Positions 1 to 7,505 of a DNA stretch of 14,044 nt are shown piece after piece. The notes under the pieces are model-generated. The model saw nothing but the letters and a program-made list of their open reading frames with translations. It was not told the DNA's origin and did no database searches. The first letter of the stretch is position 1. The number at the start of each line of letters is the position of its first letter. Made by a program: the position numbers and the translations under genes. The stretch covers positions 1 to 14,044 of the forward strand of contig JAAYTV010000022.1 of the NCBI GenBank assembly GCA_012523655.1, written 5' to 3'. Origin of the DNA: a bacterium. GTDB taxonomy: Bacteria; Zhuqueibacterota; Zhuqueibacteria; Residuimicrobiales; Residuimicrobiaceae.

Positions 1-626
1 AATTGACCAGGTCCTTCCGGCATGCCGAAAAGGATAAAAAGCACAGCCACCAGAGCGCCTCCGAACAAAATAATCACCTGAATGACATCGGTCCAGATCA
101 CGGCCTCCATGCCGCCGAACATGGTGTAGATGATCACGCAAAGACCGGTGGCGATAATAATGGTTGGATAAGACCAGCCGGTGAGATTATGCAATGGCAG
201 CGACAGCAGGAACAGGATCATACCGACGCGGGTGATCTGACCGAAGAGATAGCTGACGCTGGCATAGATGCGCGCCCAGCCGCCAAACCGTTGCTCCAAA
301 TAAGCGTAGGACGCCACGCCGATTTTATTACGATATAGCGGAATAAAGACGAGCGCGGCGGCGATAGCGCCGATGGGAAGCGTCAAGGTAAACAGGTAGG
401 CATCCCAGTTAAAGTTATAGGCCTGACCAGGATAGGCTAAAAAGGTGATGCTGCTGACAAAGGTGCCCAGGATGGAAAGTCCCACCGCCCAGCTGGGAAT
501 CTTGTTCTTGGTGATCATAAAGCCTTCAGCGGTGTTGCTTTTCTTCCGGAAATACAATCCGAACAGCGTGATGCCGAGAAAATAGCCGATGAGGATGATC
601 TTGTCAACAAGATAAAATTTTTGCAT
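1..626 (-). CDS. Sodium:solute symporter (SSS family), N-terminal part
   Basis: The gene runs off the low end of the window; 208 N-terminal residues are visible from the ATG at 626. They contain several hydrophobic spans typical of an inner-membrane transporter (about residues 8-26, 46-65, 78-97, 120-145, 153-170 and 179-200). The stretch GGMEAVIWTDVIQ at residues 171-183 is a recognisable SSS-family signature, and the SILGTFVSSITFLAYPG segment near 51-67 fits the second helix of these Na+-coupled carriers. Family members use the sodium gradient to import sugars, amino acids or organic acids; the substrate cannot be read here. The sugar kinase gene directly upstream makes a sugar plausible, but only by context. 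A purine-rich AGGAAAG lies 11-14 bases before the start, a rather long spacing. A 131-base gap separates it from the kinase gene, so it may have its own transcription start. Family assignment is firm; substrate unknown. Confidence 0.9.
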   Translation of the reverse strand, partial: MQKFYLVDKIILIGYFLGITLFGLYFRKKSNTAEGFMITKNKIPSWAVGLSILGTFVSSITFLAYPGQAYNFNWDAYLFTLTLPIGAIAAALVFIPLYRNKIGVASYAYLEQRFGGWARIYASVSYLFGQITRVGMILFLLSLPLHNLTGWSYPTIIIATGLCVIIYTMFGGMEAVIWTDVIQVIILFGGALVAVLFILFGMPEGPGQ

Positions 627-757
627 GCCGAATCTCGCTTTCCTTTGATATGATGTATTAACGGGTCCCAGCCGTCCGTGTATTGAAAACAGTCTGATGC
701 TGTCTATGACCGCCACCTGATGTCAAAAGAGCCATCCGAACCGGTTGCTTCGCCCGG
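627..757. other. 131-base intergenic gap, no firm signal
   Basis: This is the only sizeable gap in the window, between the sugar kinase stop and the symporter start. On the minus strand it carries a perfect TTGACA at 726-721 but no matching -10 box at normal spacing. It also has a weak hairpin (AGACAG, 7-base loop, CTGTTT at 705-687, one G-U pair) followed by only a short T run. Either could mark a promoter or a partial terminator, so whether the symporter belongs to the same transcript stays open. Confidence 0.4.
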
Positions 758-1678
758 TCACCTGCCATCGTTCACATCCAACCGCGGTGCAATCGCCGCC
801 AGATCGGCAGCCGACCAGTCCGGCACTGCGCCGGAATGCGTGGCCACCCAAGCCGCTAGCCGGCAGCTCTGTTCCGCGATTTCAGCCAGCGACGCGCCGG
901 AAAGAAATTTAACCATCATCATGGCGCTAAAGGCGTCCCCGCAACCATTGGTATCTGTAGCGGCGACGTTAAAGCCGCTGTGCGCCAGCGTCTCCTGCGG
1001 CGACATCAACAGACATCCGCCATCGCCCAGTGTGAGCGCAACCAGGCGAAGATCGTACAGTTGTTGCAGATAACGCAGCAACCCGTGATCATCCATATGG
1101 CTGTTGAAATAGCGGTGCAGGAATGCTATTTCGTTCTGGTTGACCTGAAGCACCTGGCAGCGCTGCAGCCCAGCCTCCACAGTCGCTGCGATCCGGTCAT
1201 TCCAACCGGACAGATTCAGATCATAAACTTTCAGGGCTTTCCCGGCTGCGTCGAGAAATTGGCTGATCGTGGCAGCCGCCTTCGGATGACGTTGTCCCAA
1301 TGTGGTAAAATACACGGCGTCTACCGAGGAGGCCAACTCCTCGAGGAAACGGTTAAAAGTCAGATGATCGAATGCGACATCCCGTGTGCACTGATAGGCC
1401 GGTTGTCCGTTCTTGCCGACCCGAACCTGAACAGAGCCGGTTGGTCGTTCGGGATCGCGTTGCACAGATCGGGTTGACAGGCCCATGGACTGCATCAGGC
1501 TGATCAACTCATCCCCGGCCGCGTCCGCTCCAACGCAGCCGGCCAGTTCCGCCTGGCAGTCCAGATGGGAACAATGCCAGATCACATTAGCCGGGCTTCC
1601 GCCAAGATATTTCCGCTGCGGATATTCATCCCATAGCAGTTCGCCGATGGCCGCAATGTGGAGCGTCAGCCTGCTCAT
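758..1678 (-). CDS. PfkB-family carbohydrate kinase (fructokinase-like)
   Basis: This 306-residue cytoplasmic protein has the usual PfkB/ribokinase length and layout. It is expected to move the ATP gamma-phosphate to a sugar or related hydroxyl. The N-terminal substrate motif LGGSPANV is near residues 25-32, the TLGDGG strand-turn is near 216-221, and the C-terminal signature is DTNGCGDAF at 242-250, where Asp248 is the expected catalytic base. The family consensus there is DTxGAGD, so Cys replaces the usual Ala while the catalytic Asp and anion-hole glycines stay. The ATG at 1678 overlaps the PBP stop codon as ATGA and has a purine-rich GAGAG about 7 bases upstream, so translational coupling is likely. 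The sodium symporter follows, which could supply its substrate. Fructose is only the commonest substrate of similar proteins; ribose, ketodeoxygluconate or a nucleoside remain possible. Confidence 0.9.
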   Translation of the reverse strand: MSRLTLHIAAIGELLWDEYPQRKYLGGSPANVIWHCSHLDCQAELAGCVGADAAGDELISLMQSMGLSTRSVQRDPERPTGSVQVRVGKNGQPAYQCTRDVAFDHLTFNRFLEELASSVDAVYFTTLGQRHPKAAATISQFLDAAGKALKVYDLNLSGWNDRIAATVEAGLQRCQVLQVNQNEIAFLHRYFNSHMDDHGLLRYLQQLYDLRLVALTLGDGGCLLMSPQETLAHSGFNVAATDTNGCGDAFSAMMMVKFLSGASLAEIAEQSCRLAAWVATHSGAVPDWSAADLAAIAPRLDVNDGR

Positions 1679-3621
1679 TTCTTTTCTCTCACCGCCACTT
1701 CCATAAAAGCCTCGCCGGGCATCGGGCCGCTGCCGGTGCGCGGATCCACCGTTTCTATGGTGATGCCGGAGGGCATGGGAAACTCACTGATCGGCGCATC
1801 GGCCAGAACGCGTTGCATGAACAGCGTCCAGATGGGCGCAGCTGCGCGATCTCCGGTCAGGCCGGTTTTGTTGGTCGCACGCAGCGGCCGATTATCGTCG
1901 AAGCCCACCCACACGGCGGCGACCAGCTCCGGCGTGAAGCCGATAAACCAGGCATCACGAAAATCGCTGGAAGTACCGGTCTTACCGGCCGCGGGACGGG
2001 TAAAGCCCATGCGCCGGACAGACGCTGCGGTGCCGCGCTGAATGACGGCGGACAGCATATCGATCAGCAGATAACAGGTCTGGCTGTCTGCGACACACTG
2101 GCTTTTCGGAATGGTCTCCTGCAGCAGTTCATTGTCAGCACTGCGTATTTCCTTGAGGTAATAAAAGCGATGGCGCGTGCCGAAATTGGCGAACGTGGCA
2201 TAGGCGCCGGCCAAGTCAAACGGAGAGAGGTCGGCGGCGCCCAGTGCCAAGGACAGGTTTTCAGGCAGTTCGCTCTGAATGCCCAAACGATGAGCGGCCT
2301 TGACCACCACCGGCGGGGTGACCTGTTGCATGAGCTTGATCGTGATGACATTGATGGATTGAGCCAGCGCCTGTTTGAGAATCAGAGGCCCGCGAAAACG
2401 GTGATCGAAATTGTCCGGCGACCAAATTTTCCCGCCCACGGGTATGGCCAACTCTTCATCGATATACACATCAGCCGGCGATACCTGCGGATTTTCCAAC
2501 GCGGCAAAATAGACAAACGGCTTGAAAGCGGAACCGGGGTGACGCTTGGCATCCATGACGCGGTTCAGCGGCGCCCGGCGAAAGTCCCGGCCGCCGACCA
2601 GCGCTTTCACGGTTCCTCGATGGGGATCCAGACAAATCAACGCCGCCTGCGGATAATCGCCCTTTTGATCCCAGCGAGCCTCCTGATACGGAGGCAAACC
2701 GAGCCATTCATCGACCTGGGCCAGTCCTTCAGCCACTGCTCGGCTGGCCTCATACTGGAAGCGGCTGTCCAGCGTTGTATAGATGCGCAGGCCGCCATAG
2801 TTGACGGCGTCGGCGCCGAATTTTTTCTGTGCATCATCCTTCACCAAGCGGACAAAATACTCGGCGTTGCCCTGCAACGGATTAATTCTGGAGAAAACCA
2901 GCACAGCGCGTTGCGCCTCCTCCATCTGCTGACGAGAGATGTCTCCGTTCTGCACCATTCGGGAGAGAACGAAACTCTGCCGTTCCCGGGCGACTTTTTC
3001 ACTGCTAAACGGATTATAGCGCGCCGGCCACCGGGGAATGCCCGCCAGCAGCGAAGCCTCTGCCAGGGACAAATCCGCAGCATGCTTGGCGAAATAGGTT
3101 TGGCTGGCCAGTTCTACGCCGTAGACGCCGGAACCGAAATCGATCTGGTTGACATAGGCCTCCAGGATCTTGTCTTTGCTGAATTGCTGTTCAATCTGCA
3201 GGGCCACCAGCCCTTCCTGGATCTTGCGAAGCCACGTTCGATCAAAGCCGAAAAAAAGATTCTTGGCCAGCTGTTGAGTGATGGTACTGCCGCCCTGCCG
3301 CACTGTTCCATGCAGCAGGTTATGGAGGATGGCACGGACAAAACCTTTTTTGCTGAAGCCATGATGCCGGTAAAATCCGGCGTCCTCCAACGCCACCGTC
3401 GCCTGCAGAAACACCGATGCCACCCGATGCAGGGGAACCACCTCGCGATTGGCCAGCGTCTTGACGAGGCCGCCGTCCTCGCCATAAATCACCGTGGGAT
3501 TGTTTAGAGCGATTTGGTTCAAATCCTCCGGCAGCTGCGGCAGCGACAGGGTCATCGTCAGTCCGATCAGCAGGATCAGGGGCGCTAGCACCGCCAACGC
3601 GATTTTAACGCCCCGGCTCAT
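1675..3621 (-). CDS. Class A penicillin-binding protein (PBP1A-like)
   Basis: This is a bifunctional peptidoglycan synthase of 648 residues, anchored by one N-terminal membrane helix (about residues 6-26) with its catalytic domains outside the inner membrane. The GT51 glycosyltransferase domain (about 40-215) shows EDAGFYRHHG with catalytic Glu79, GGSTITQQLAKN at 110-121 and the RKIQE...EQQFSKDKILEAYVNQIDFG region. The transpeptidase domain (about 325-600) has all three active-site motifs: SAFK (Ser364, Lys367), SIN (Ser422-Asn424) and KTGT (547-550). The protein should therefore both polymerise glycan strands and cross-link peptides. It is shorter than E. coli PBP1A and lacks its large inserted OB-like region. 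The start at 3621 has AAGGA 9 bases upstream and overlaps the upstream stop as ATGA. It sits directly after an unknown membrane protein and before a sugar kinase gene. Assignment to the class is very secure. Confidence 0.97.
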   Translation of the reverse strand: MSRGVKIALAVLAPLILLIGLTMTLSLPQLPEDLNQIALNNPTVIYGEDGGLVKTLANREVVPLHRVASVFLQATVALEDAGFYRHHGFSKKGFVRAILHNLLHGTVRQGGSTITQQLAKNLFFGFDRTWLRKIQEGLVALQIEQQFSKDKILEAYVNQIDFGSGVYGVELASQTYFAKHAADLSLAEASLLAGIPRWPARYNPFSSEKVARERQSFVLSRMVQNGDISRQQMEEAQRAVLVFSRINPLQGNAEYFVRLVKDDAQKKFGADAVNYGGLRIYTTLDSRFQYEASRAVAEGLAQVDEWLGLPPYQEARWDQKGDYPQAALICLDPHRGTVKALVGGRDFRRAPLNRVMDAKRHPGSAFKPFVYFAALENPQVSPADVYIDEELAIPVGGKIWSPDNFDHRFRGPLILKQALAQSINVITIKLMQQVTPPVVVKAAHRLGIQSELPENLSLALGAADLSPFDLAGAYATFANFGTRHRFYYLKEIRSADNELLQETIPKSQCVADSQTCYLLIDMLSAVIQRGTAASVRRMGFTRPAAGKTGTSSDFRDAWFIGFTPELVAAVWVGFDDNRPLRATNKTGLTGDRAAAPIWTLFMQRVLADAPISEFPMPSGITIETVDPRTGSGPMPGEAFMEVAVREKK

Positions 3622-4499
3622 GGCGCTGTTTCCTTACGCGGAAGCGGCAACGGCCTTGCGCCGCGGCGAAGAACGTTGATCTCCTGGATCAAGTAACCGA
3701 TCGCCAGCTCGCTGGCCTGAAAGGTATAGACCACCGGCGACTGCTCTTCGCGAACCTCGCATGCCAGCGCCACTGATCCATTGCGCAGGTGAGCATCGAT
3801 GGCCACCATCAACCACTCTTCGGGTTTTTTCTCCATAAAAGCAGGATCATTGATCAGCTGCAGCTGCAGCCGTCTCGGCAACCGCTGGTAGGCGGCAAGA
3901 AAATGGGCCGGATCGACCAGCCGGCCGTTGTAGCGGTCATCCTGCTGCAACTGCGAGACCGCGACCGGCTCCGTCTCCTGCGGCGAAGGCGGAGCGATCG
4001 GCTGGGTTGCCGCCAACGGCTGATCGTTGCTGTCGTTAAAGATCAAGGTCATCTGTCCGTCGCTGCTGATCAGACTGGTGCTCTGCCAGGCGGAGGAACG
4101 CATCAGCTCAGCCAGCACGTCCGCATCCACCAGCCGGCGCGCCTCTGAATCCGGCAGAGCCTGATACAGCGTGAGAAAATCCTCCCGTGGCAGCAGGACA
4201 CGATTTTTATAATGGAGATAAGCGGCAAGCTCGTCGAGGGAGTTCAGCGGATCGGAGCGGAAGGGGTGGTTGGACAATGAATCCACGATGGAAATGACTT
4301 GCTGTTGGCCGGCCAGATCTTTCTCCTCCTCCAGCCAGAGCCGGCCGGTTTTCGGACGCAGCGCGTTGGTGCCTTTCATCACTCGTCCGACAAGGATTTC
4401 AGCCACATCGAACAGCGCTTCAACCGCCACTAGGACTGCAAGGCAGATCCAGACCCACTTGTACGTCACGATCCATTTTTTCAGTTTTTCTTTGATCAT
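3618..4499 (-). CDS. Single-pass membrane protein of unknown function with internal duplication
   Basis: I do not recognise a family. The product is 293 residues from the ATG at 4499. It has a basic N-terminus (MIKEKLKKW), one hydrophobic span at about residues 16-37 containing acidic residues, and then a probably extracytoplasmic soluble part. That part seems to hold a duplicated unit of about 55-60 residues (roughly 97-156 and 190-250), joined by a Pro/Gln/Ser-rich linker (about 157-188). Both copies show Y-x2-R-[VL], then FLxxYQxLP, then a leucine-rich helix, a Trp and a G-x3-L strand. The frame also extends upstream to a TTG at 4538, but the ATG lies one base after the protease stop (TGAGATG) and directly precedes the charged/hydrophobic anchor, so it is preferred. 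There is no clear Shine-Dalgarno site, which suggests reinitiation. Its stop overlaps the PBP start as ATGA, so a role beside the PBP or in envelope biology is an inference from position only. Confidence 0.8.
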   Translation of the reverse strand: MIKEKLKKWIVTYKWVWICLAVLVAVEALFDVAEILVGRVMKGTNALRPKTGRLWLEEEKDLAGQQQVISIVDSLSNHPFRSDPLNSLDELAAYLHYKNRVLLPREDFLTLYQALPDSEARRLVDADVLAELMRSSAWQSTSLISSDGQMTLIFNDSNDQPLAATQPIAPPSPQETEPVAVSQLQQDDRYNGRLVDPAHFLAAYQRLPRRLQLQLINDPAFMEKKPEEWLMVAIDAHLRNGSVALACEVREEQSPVVYTFQASELAIGYLIQEINVLRRGARPLPLPRKETAP

Positions 4500-4500
4500 C

Positions 4501-5391
4501 TCAAATCTTGAAAGGCATTGGCGTAAAAGAGAGCACAAACAGAATCATCACCATAACGCCCAACAGCTTGCGCCGTTTGTCCAACGGCGTCCAATCGTCC
4601 CAGGGTGAGGGATGACGGCGGCCGAGCAGAATCAACAGCACCACCAGCAGAGCCCATCCGGTGTAGAAAAAGGTCAACACCACCATGGCGGCGATGAAAA
4701 TCATGGTGACGATGCGGCTTCTGGGGCCAAGCATGGCGTAGACGATGTGTCCGCCGTCCAGCTGGCCGATGGGAAGCAGATTGAGCGCGGTGACAAAAAG
4801 GCCAGCCCACCCCGCGTAAGCGACTGGATGCAGCATGACGTCATATCCCTCAGGGACCGGACCGACGGTAACAAGCGTGATCGCCTTGAACAGAACCGAC
4901 TCCCCCAAGGTCATGCCGCTGTCAGGGAGAGAGGGGACCGGGACGATCGTAGACCATTCGAGACCGAGAAAAACAACCGGCAGCGTGACCGCCAGCCCGG
5001 CCAGCGGACCGGCGGCGCCGATGTCAAAAAGCGCTCGGCGGCTGGGGATCACGCCCTTCATCTGAATGACTGCACCCATGGTACCGAACGGATTGGCCAA
5101 GGGAAAGGGAATAAAAAAAGGCAGTGTGGCCGGCACCCCGTAGCGCCGACACATCAAATAGTGGCCCATCTCGTGCGCCAATAAAATGCTTAGAATAGCA
5201 GCGCTGTACGACAGGCCGTTGGTGACATAGGTTGAAAGCAAAGTGGCAAGAAACAGGACTATGTTGACCACCGGACGATCGCTCGGCAGACCGCGAAAGG
5301 GAAACCAGCGGCGTTTGCGTGGCGTAGAAGTAACCGTATCCTCTCCGGTGTATGGCTGAGGTCGATCATAATCCTTACGTTGCTGTTCCAT
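4501..5391 (-). CDS. Site-2 protease family (M50) membrane metalloprotease
   Basis: This 296-residue polytopic membrane protein has the two zinc-site motifs of the M50 family: HEMGH at residues 73-77 (HExxH, with Glu74 as catalytic base) and NLLPIGQLDGGH at 204-215, where Asp212 is the third zinc ligand. The HExxH lies inside a hydrophobic segment (about 62-80), and further membrane spans occur near 40-58, 123-145, 190-207, 225-257 and 275-291. Such enzymes cut substrates within the membrane; known roles include release of regulators and clearance of signal-peptide remnants. No PDZ domain is visible, so it is unlike RseP and closer to the compact S2P-like group. The first 30 or so residues are polar and probably cytoplasmic. 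The ATG at 5391 has AGGAAG 5 bases upstream. It lies 36 bases after the deoxynucleoside kinase gene and one base before the next gene. The substrate is unknown. Confidence 0.93.
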   Translation of the reverse strand: MEQQRKDYDRPQPYTGEDTVTSTPRKRRWFPFRGLPSDRPVVNIVLFLATLLSTYVTNGLSYSAAILSILLAHEMGHYLMCRRYGVPATLPFFIPFPLANPFGTMGAVIQMKGVIPSRRALFDIGAAGPLAGLAVTLPVVFLGLEWSTIVPVPSLPDSGMTLGESVLFKAITLVTVGPVPEGYDVMLHPVAYAGWAGLFVTALNLLPIGQLDGGHIVYAMLGPRSRIVTMIFIAAMVVLTFFYTGWALLVVLLILLGRRHPSPWDDWTPLDKRRKLLGVMVMILFVLSFTPMPFKI

Positions 5392-5427
5392 CCTATCTTC
5401 CTGTCTGGATCTCTGTGCCGAGGCTGT

Positions 5428-6087
5428 TCATGTCAGGCGATTTTCCCTCCGTTCCGGGTGATGCACGCGAATCTGTTGAACGATCTCTTGCAGATCCGAC
5501 GGCCGTTTTTCAAAATCGAGCCGGTTAGCATCGATGATGATCAGCGGTTGATTTCCTTCTTGCAAACGTTTGATCCAGCGCTCATAGGCGTCGTTGAGCT
5601 CAAAAAGATAAGCGGTGGTGATCCGTTTTTCATACTCGCGGCCCCGTTTGCGGATCCGGGAGATCAAAGTCCAGGTGGAAGCCTGCAGGTAGATGATCAG
5701 ATCCGGCTTGCGCAGATAATCCGTCATCGCTCTGAACAGATCGCAATAATTCTCATAATCGCGATCGCTGAGATGGCCCTGTTTGTGCAGGATATAGGCA
5801 AAGATCTCCGCATCCTCATAAATACTGCGATCCTGGATGCAAGGCGTCAGGCTCTCCGAGATCACCCGTTGATCGATGAACCTGCGCGCCAGGAAATAGA
5901 TCTGCAGATTGAAACTCCAACGATCCATGTCAGCGTAGAAATCATCCAGATACGGGTTGTTGATCACCCGTTCATAATAAGGGGTCCAGCTCAATTGTTC
6001 GGCAAGCAGGGTGGTCAAGGTCGTTTTGCCGACGCCGATGTTGCCGGCAATCGCCAGATGAAACCGTCCTGATCGTCCGTCACTCAT
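5428..6087 (-). CDS. Deoxynucleoside kinase (dNK/dCK/dGK family)
   Basis: This 219-residue cytoplasmic enzyme is expected to phosphorylate a deoxyribonucleoside to its 5'-monophosphate in nucleoside salvage. The P-loop GNIGVGKTT is at residues 15-23. The family DRS motif (QDRSIYEDAEIFAY, Asp86-Arg87-Ser88) follows, where the Arg and the neighbouring acidic residue contact substrate. An Arg-rich LID, RIRKRGREYE, is at about 144-153. The length matches bacterial dNKs; base preference (A, G, C or T) cannot be told. The frame also extends to an ATG at 6102, but the ATG at 6087 is chosen because AAGGG lies 6 bases upstream and it makes an ATGA overlap with the radical SAM gene, the same junction type seen elsewhere in this cluster. 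An M50 protease gene follows after 36 bases. Family call is secure. Confidence 0.93.
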   Translation of the reverse strand: MSDGRSGRFHLAIAGNIGVGKTTLTTLLAEQLSWTPYYERVINNPYLDDFYADMDRWSFNLQIYFLARRFIDQRVISESLTPCIQDRSIYEDAEIFAYILHKQGHLSDRDYENYCDLFRAMTDYLRKPDLIIYLQASTWTLISRIRKRGREYEKRITTAYLFELNDAYERWIKRLQEGNQPLIIIDANRLDFEKRPSDLQEIVQQIRVHHPERRENRLT

Positions 6088-7505
6088 GAATCGCCCTTGC
6101 ATCGACGTGGAGGACCCGCCGGCGAGGGCGCTGTCACAACGCCGCCATCCTGGGTCCGCTTGGCAGTCAGGCGTTCATTGCCTGATCTTGCATAATTTAC
6201 AATTTCTTGGCATAAAGCAAAGCCATATTTTTTCCGCCACAGCGGATACAGCGAATTGTTGGCCAGTGCCGGCTCCTCGGTCTCGGCCCACCATCCCTGC
6301 TTTTGGGCGAGCGCGGTCTCTACGGTTCCGGGGATCGGCGAATAGGAGGCCAAGTTGACTCTGGCGCCCAGGCGGTGCACGAAATCGACGCTGCGCTGAA
6401 CCTGTTCCGGCGTCTGACCGGCCAGTCCCATCATCACGTAGACGCCGATCCGCTCCCGTGCAAAACCGGCGCCCTCCAGGTGGGCCAGCGCCCGCTCCAG
6501 CTCCGCGGTGCTGACTTTGTTCTGCTGCTGTGAGGGTTCAACGCTCTCAAAGGAAAGGCGCAGCGTGACGAACCCGCACGCCCTCATCAGTCGGGCCACT
6601 TCTGCATCCAGATAGCGCACCTGCAGCCCGTTGGGGGTGTGCCACTGCGCCGCCGGATTCAATTCGATTAAACGCCGTAACAGGGGCTTGCAATGCTGCT
6701 CTGCCTGGAACAACAGGGCATCATCGAAAAACGCGATCTGGTTCACCTGACGCGTCTCTCTCCAGTGCTGCACTTCGTGCACCACGTGGTCCACCGAGCG
6801 GCGGCGATATCCTCTGGTCAGCAGATGCGAGGCGCAATAGGAACAACGATGAGGACATCCACGCGAGGTCAACAGGGCGATTGAATGCAACACCGGATAC
6901 TTTTCATACAACGGGAAAGGCAGCTCATCCAGGTGCGCATAGCTGTAATCTTTGCCCGGGCCGTCGCAGAGTTGAGCGACCAGACGAACCGCCGCTTCCT
7001 CTCCTTCTCCGGTGATGAGATAGTCGGGACGAATGCAGGCACGGGCGTGGTCCGGGCAGAGAGTGGCATAGATGCCGCCGAGGATAACCGGGCTCTTGGG
7101 AAAAAACCGGCGCAGCAGGCGCACCATATCAGCCACCGCCGGATACCAGTAGGTCATGAATGAAGTAATCAGAATGGCAGCCGGAGTCGGCATCTGACCC
7201 AATCTTTCCTCCACCATTTGAGCGGGCCAGCCATAGCGGCTGTATTGGCGAGGGATCAGCCTGAGATTCGCCGGCGGTTCAAGCGGTTCACGGTGAAATT
7301 TACCGCTGCCGTCGCTGTGTACCGCAGATGGCGGCAGCGCGGGATCAAAACGGTCCAAGCAGTCGATCAGCTGTACATCATAGCCCAGCCGGTGCAGAAT
7401 GGCGCCGATGGTCAATAGGCCCAGGGGCTTGTTCCAAAAATCATAGGCCGCGAAATCATAAATCCAGGGATTGACCAGCAGAACATTATGGGAATCCGGC
7501 CTCAT
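6084..7505 (-). CDS. B12-binding-like radical SAM protein, substrate unknown
   Basis: This is a 473-residue protein of the B12-binding/radical SAM superfamily (COG1032-like layout). Residues about 8-185 resemble the N-terminal cobalamin-binding Rossmann-like domain (VLLVNPW, LGLLTIGAILHRLGYDVQLID, ILGGIYATLCPDHA, ITGEGEEA). The radical SAM core follows, with the 4Fe-4S motif CPHRCSYC (Cys217, Cys221, Cys224). Other core landmarks are FFDDALLF near 259, LRLSFES near 315, MMGLAGQT near 358 and YSPIPGT near 388. No classical DxHxxG cobalamin motif is evident, so actual B12 binding is uncertain. The reaction cannot be predicted; relatives include methyltransferases, methylthiotransferases and ring-forming enzymes. 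The last 30 residues are Pro/Arg/Lys-rich and look disordered. The ATG at 7505 overlaps the phosphatase stop as ATGA, and its own stop overlaps the dNK start as ATGA. Superfamily secure, function unknown. Confidence 0.92.
   Translation of the reverse strand: MRPDSHNVLLVNPWIYDFAAYDFWNKPLGLLTIGAILHRLGYDVQLIDCLDRFDPALPPSAVHSDGSGKFHREPLEPPANLRLIPRQYSRYGWPAQMVEERLGQMPTPAAILITSFMTYWYPAVADMVRLLRRFFPKSPVILGGIYATLCPDHARACIRPDYLITGEGEEAAVRLVAQLCDGPGKDYSYAHLDELPFPLYEKYPVLHSIALLTSRGCPHRCSYCASHLLTRGYRRRSVDHVVHEVQHWRETRQVNQIAFFDDALLFQAEQHCKPLLRRLIELNPAAQWHTPNGLQVRYLDAEVARLMRACGFVTLRLSFESVEPSQQQNKVSTAELERALAHLEGAGFARERIGVYVMMGLAGQTPEQVQRSVDFVHRLGARVNLASYSPIPGTVETALAQKQGWWAETEEPALANNSLYPLWRKKYGFALCQEIVNYARSGNERLTAKRTQDGGVVTAPSPAGPPRRCKGDS
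6094..6098 (-). promoter_or_regulatory. Ribosome binding site that decides the dNK start
   Basis: The minus strand reads AAGGG, then six bases (CGATTC), then ATG at 6087. The alternative ATG at 6102 lies upstream of this site and has no comparable one, so the shorter start is favoured. The site lies inside the last codons of the radical SAM gene. Confidence 0.6.

Noticed and set aside
687..726. Possible promoter (TTGACA at 726-721) and weak hairpin with short T run before the symporter gene.
   Set aside because: No -10 box at 16-18 bases, and the stem is only six pairs with one G-U and four Ts, too weak to call either element.
1813..3507. A 564-codon open frame on the plus strand opposite the PBP gene.
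   Set aside because: The minus-strand PBP has all catalytic motifs over the same bases. The plus-strand translation is rich in His, Gln and Arg with no recognisable domain, as expected from the complement of a GC-biased gene.
4500..4538. TTG-initiated 13-residue extension of the unknown membrane protein.
   Set aside because: It overlaps the end of the protease gene, has no good ribosome site, and the ATG at 4499 starts a normal charged-then-hydrophobic anchor.
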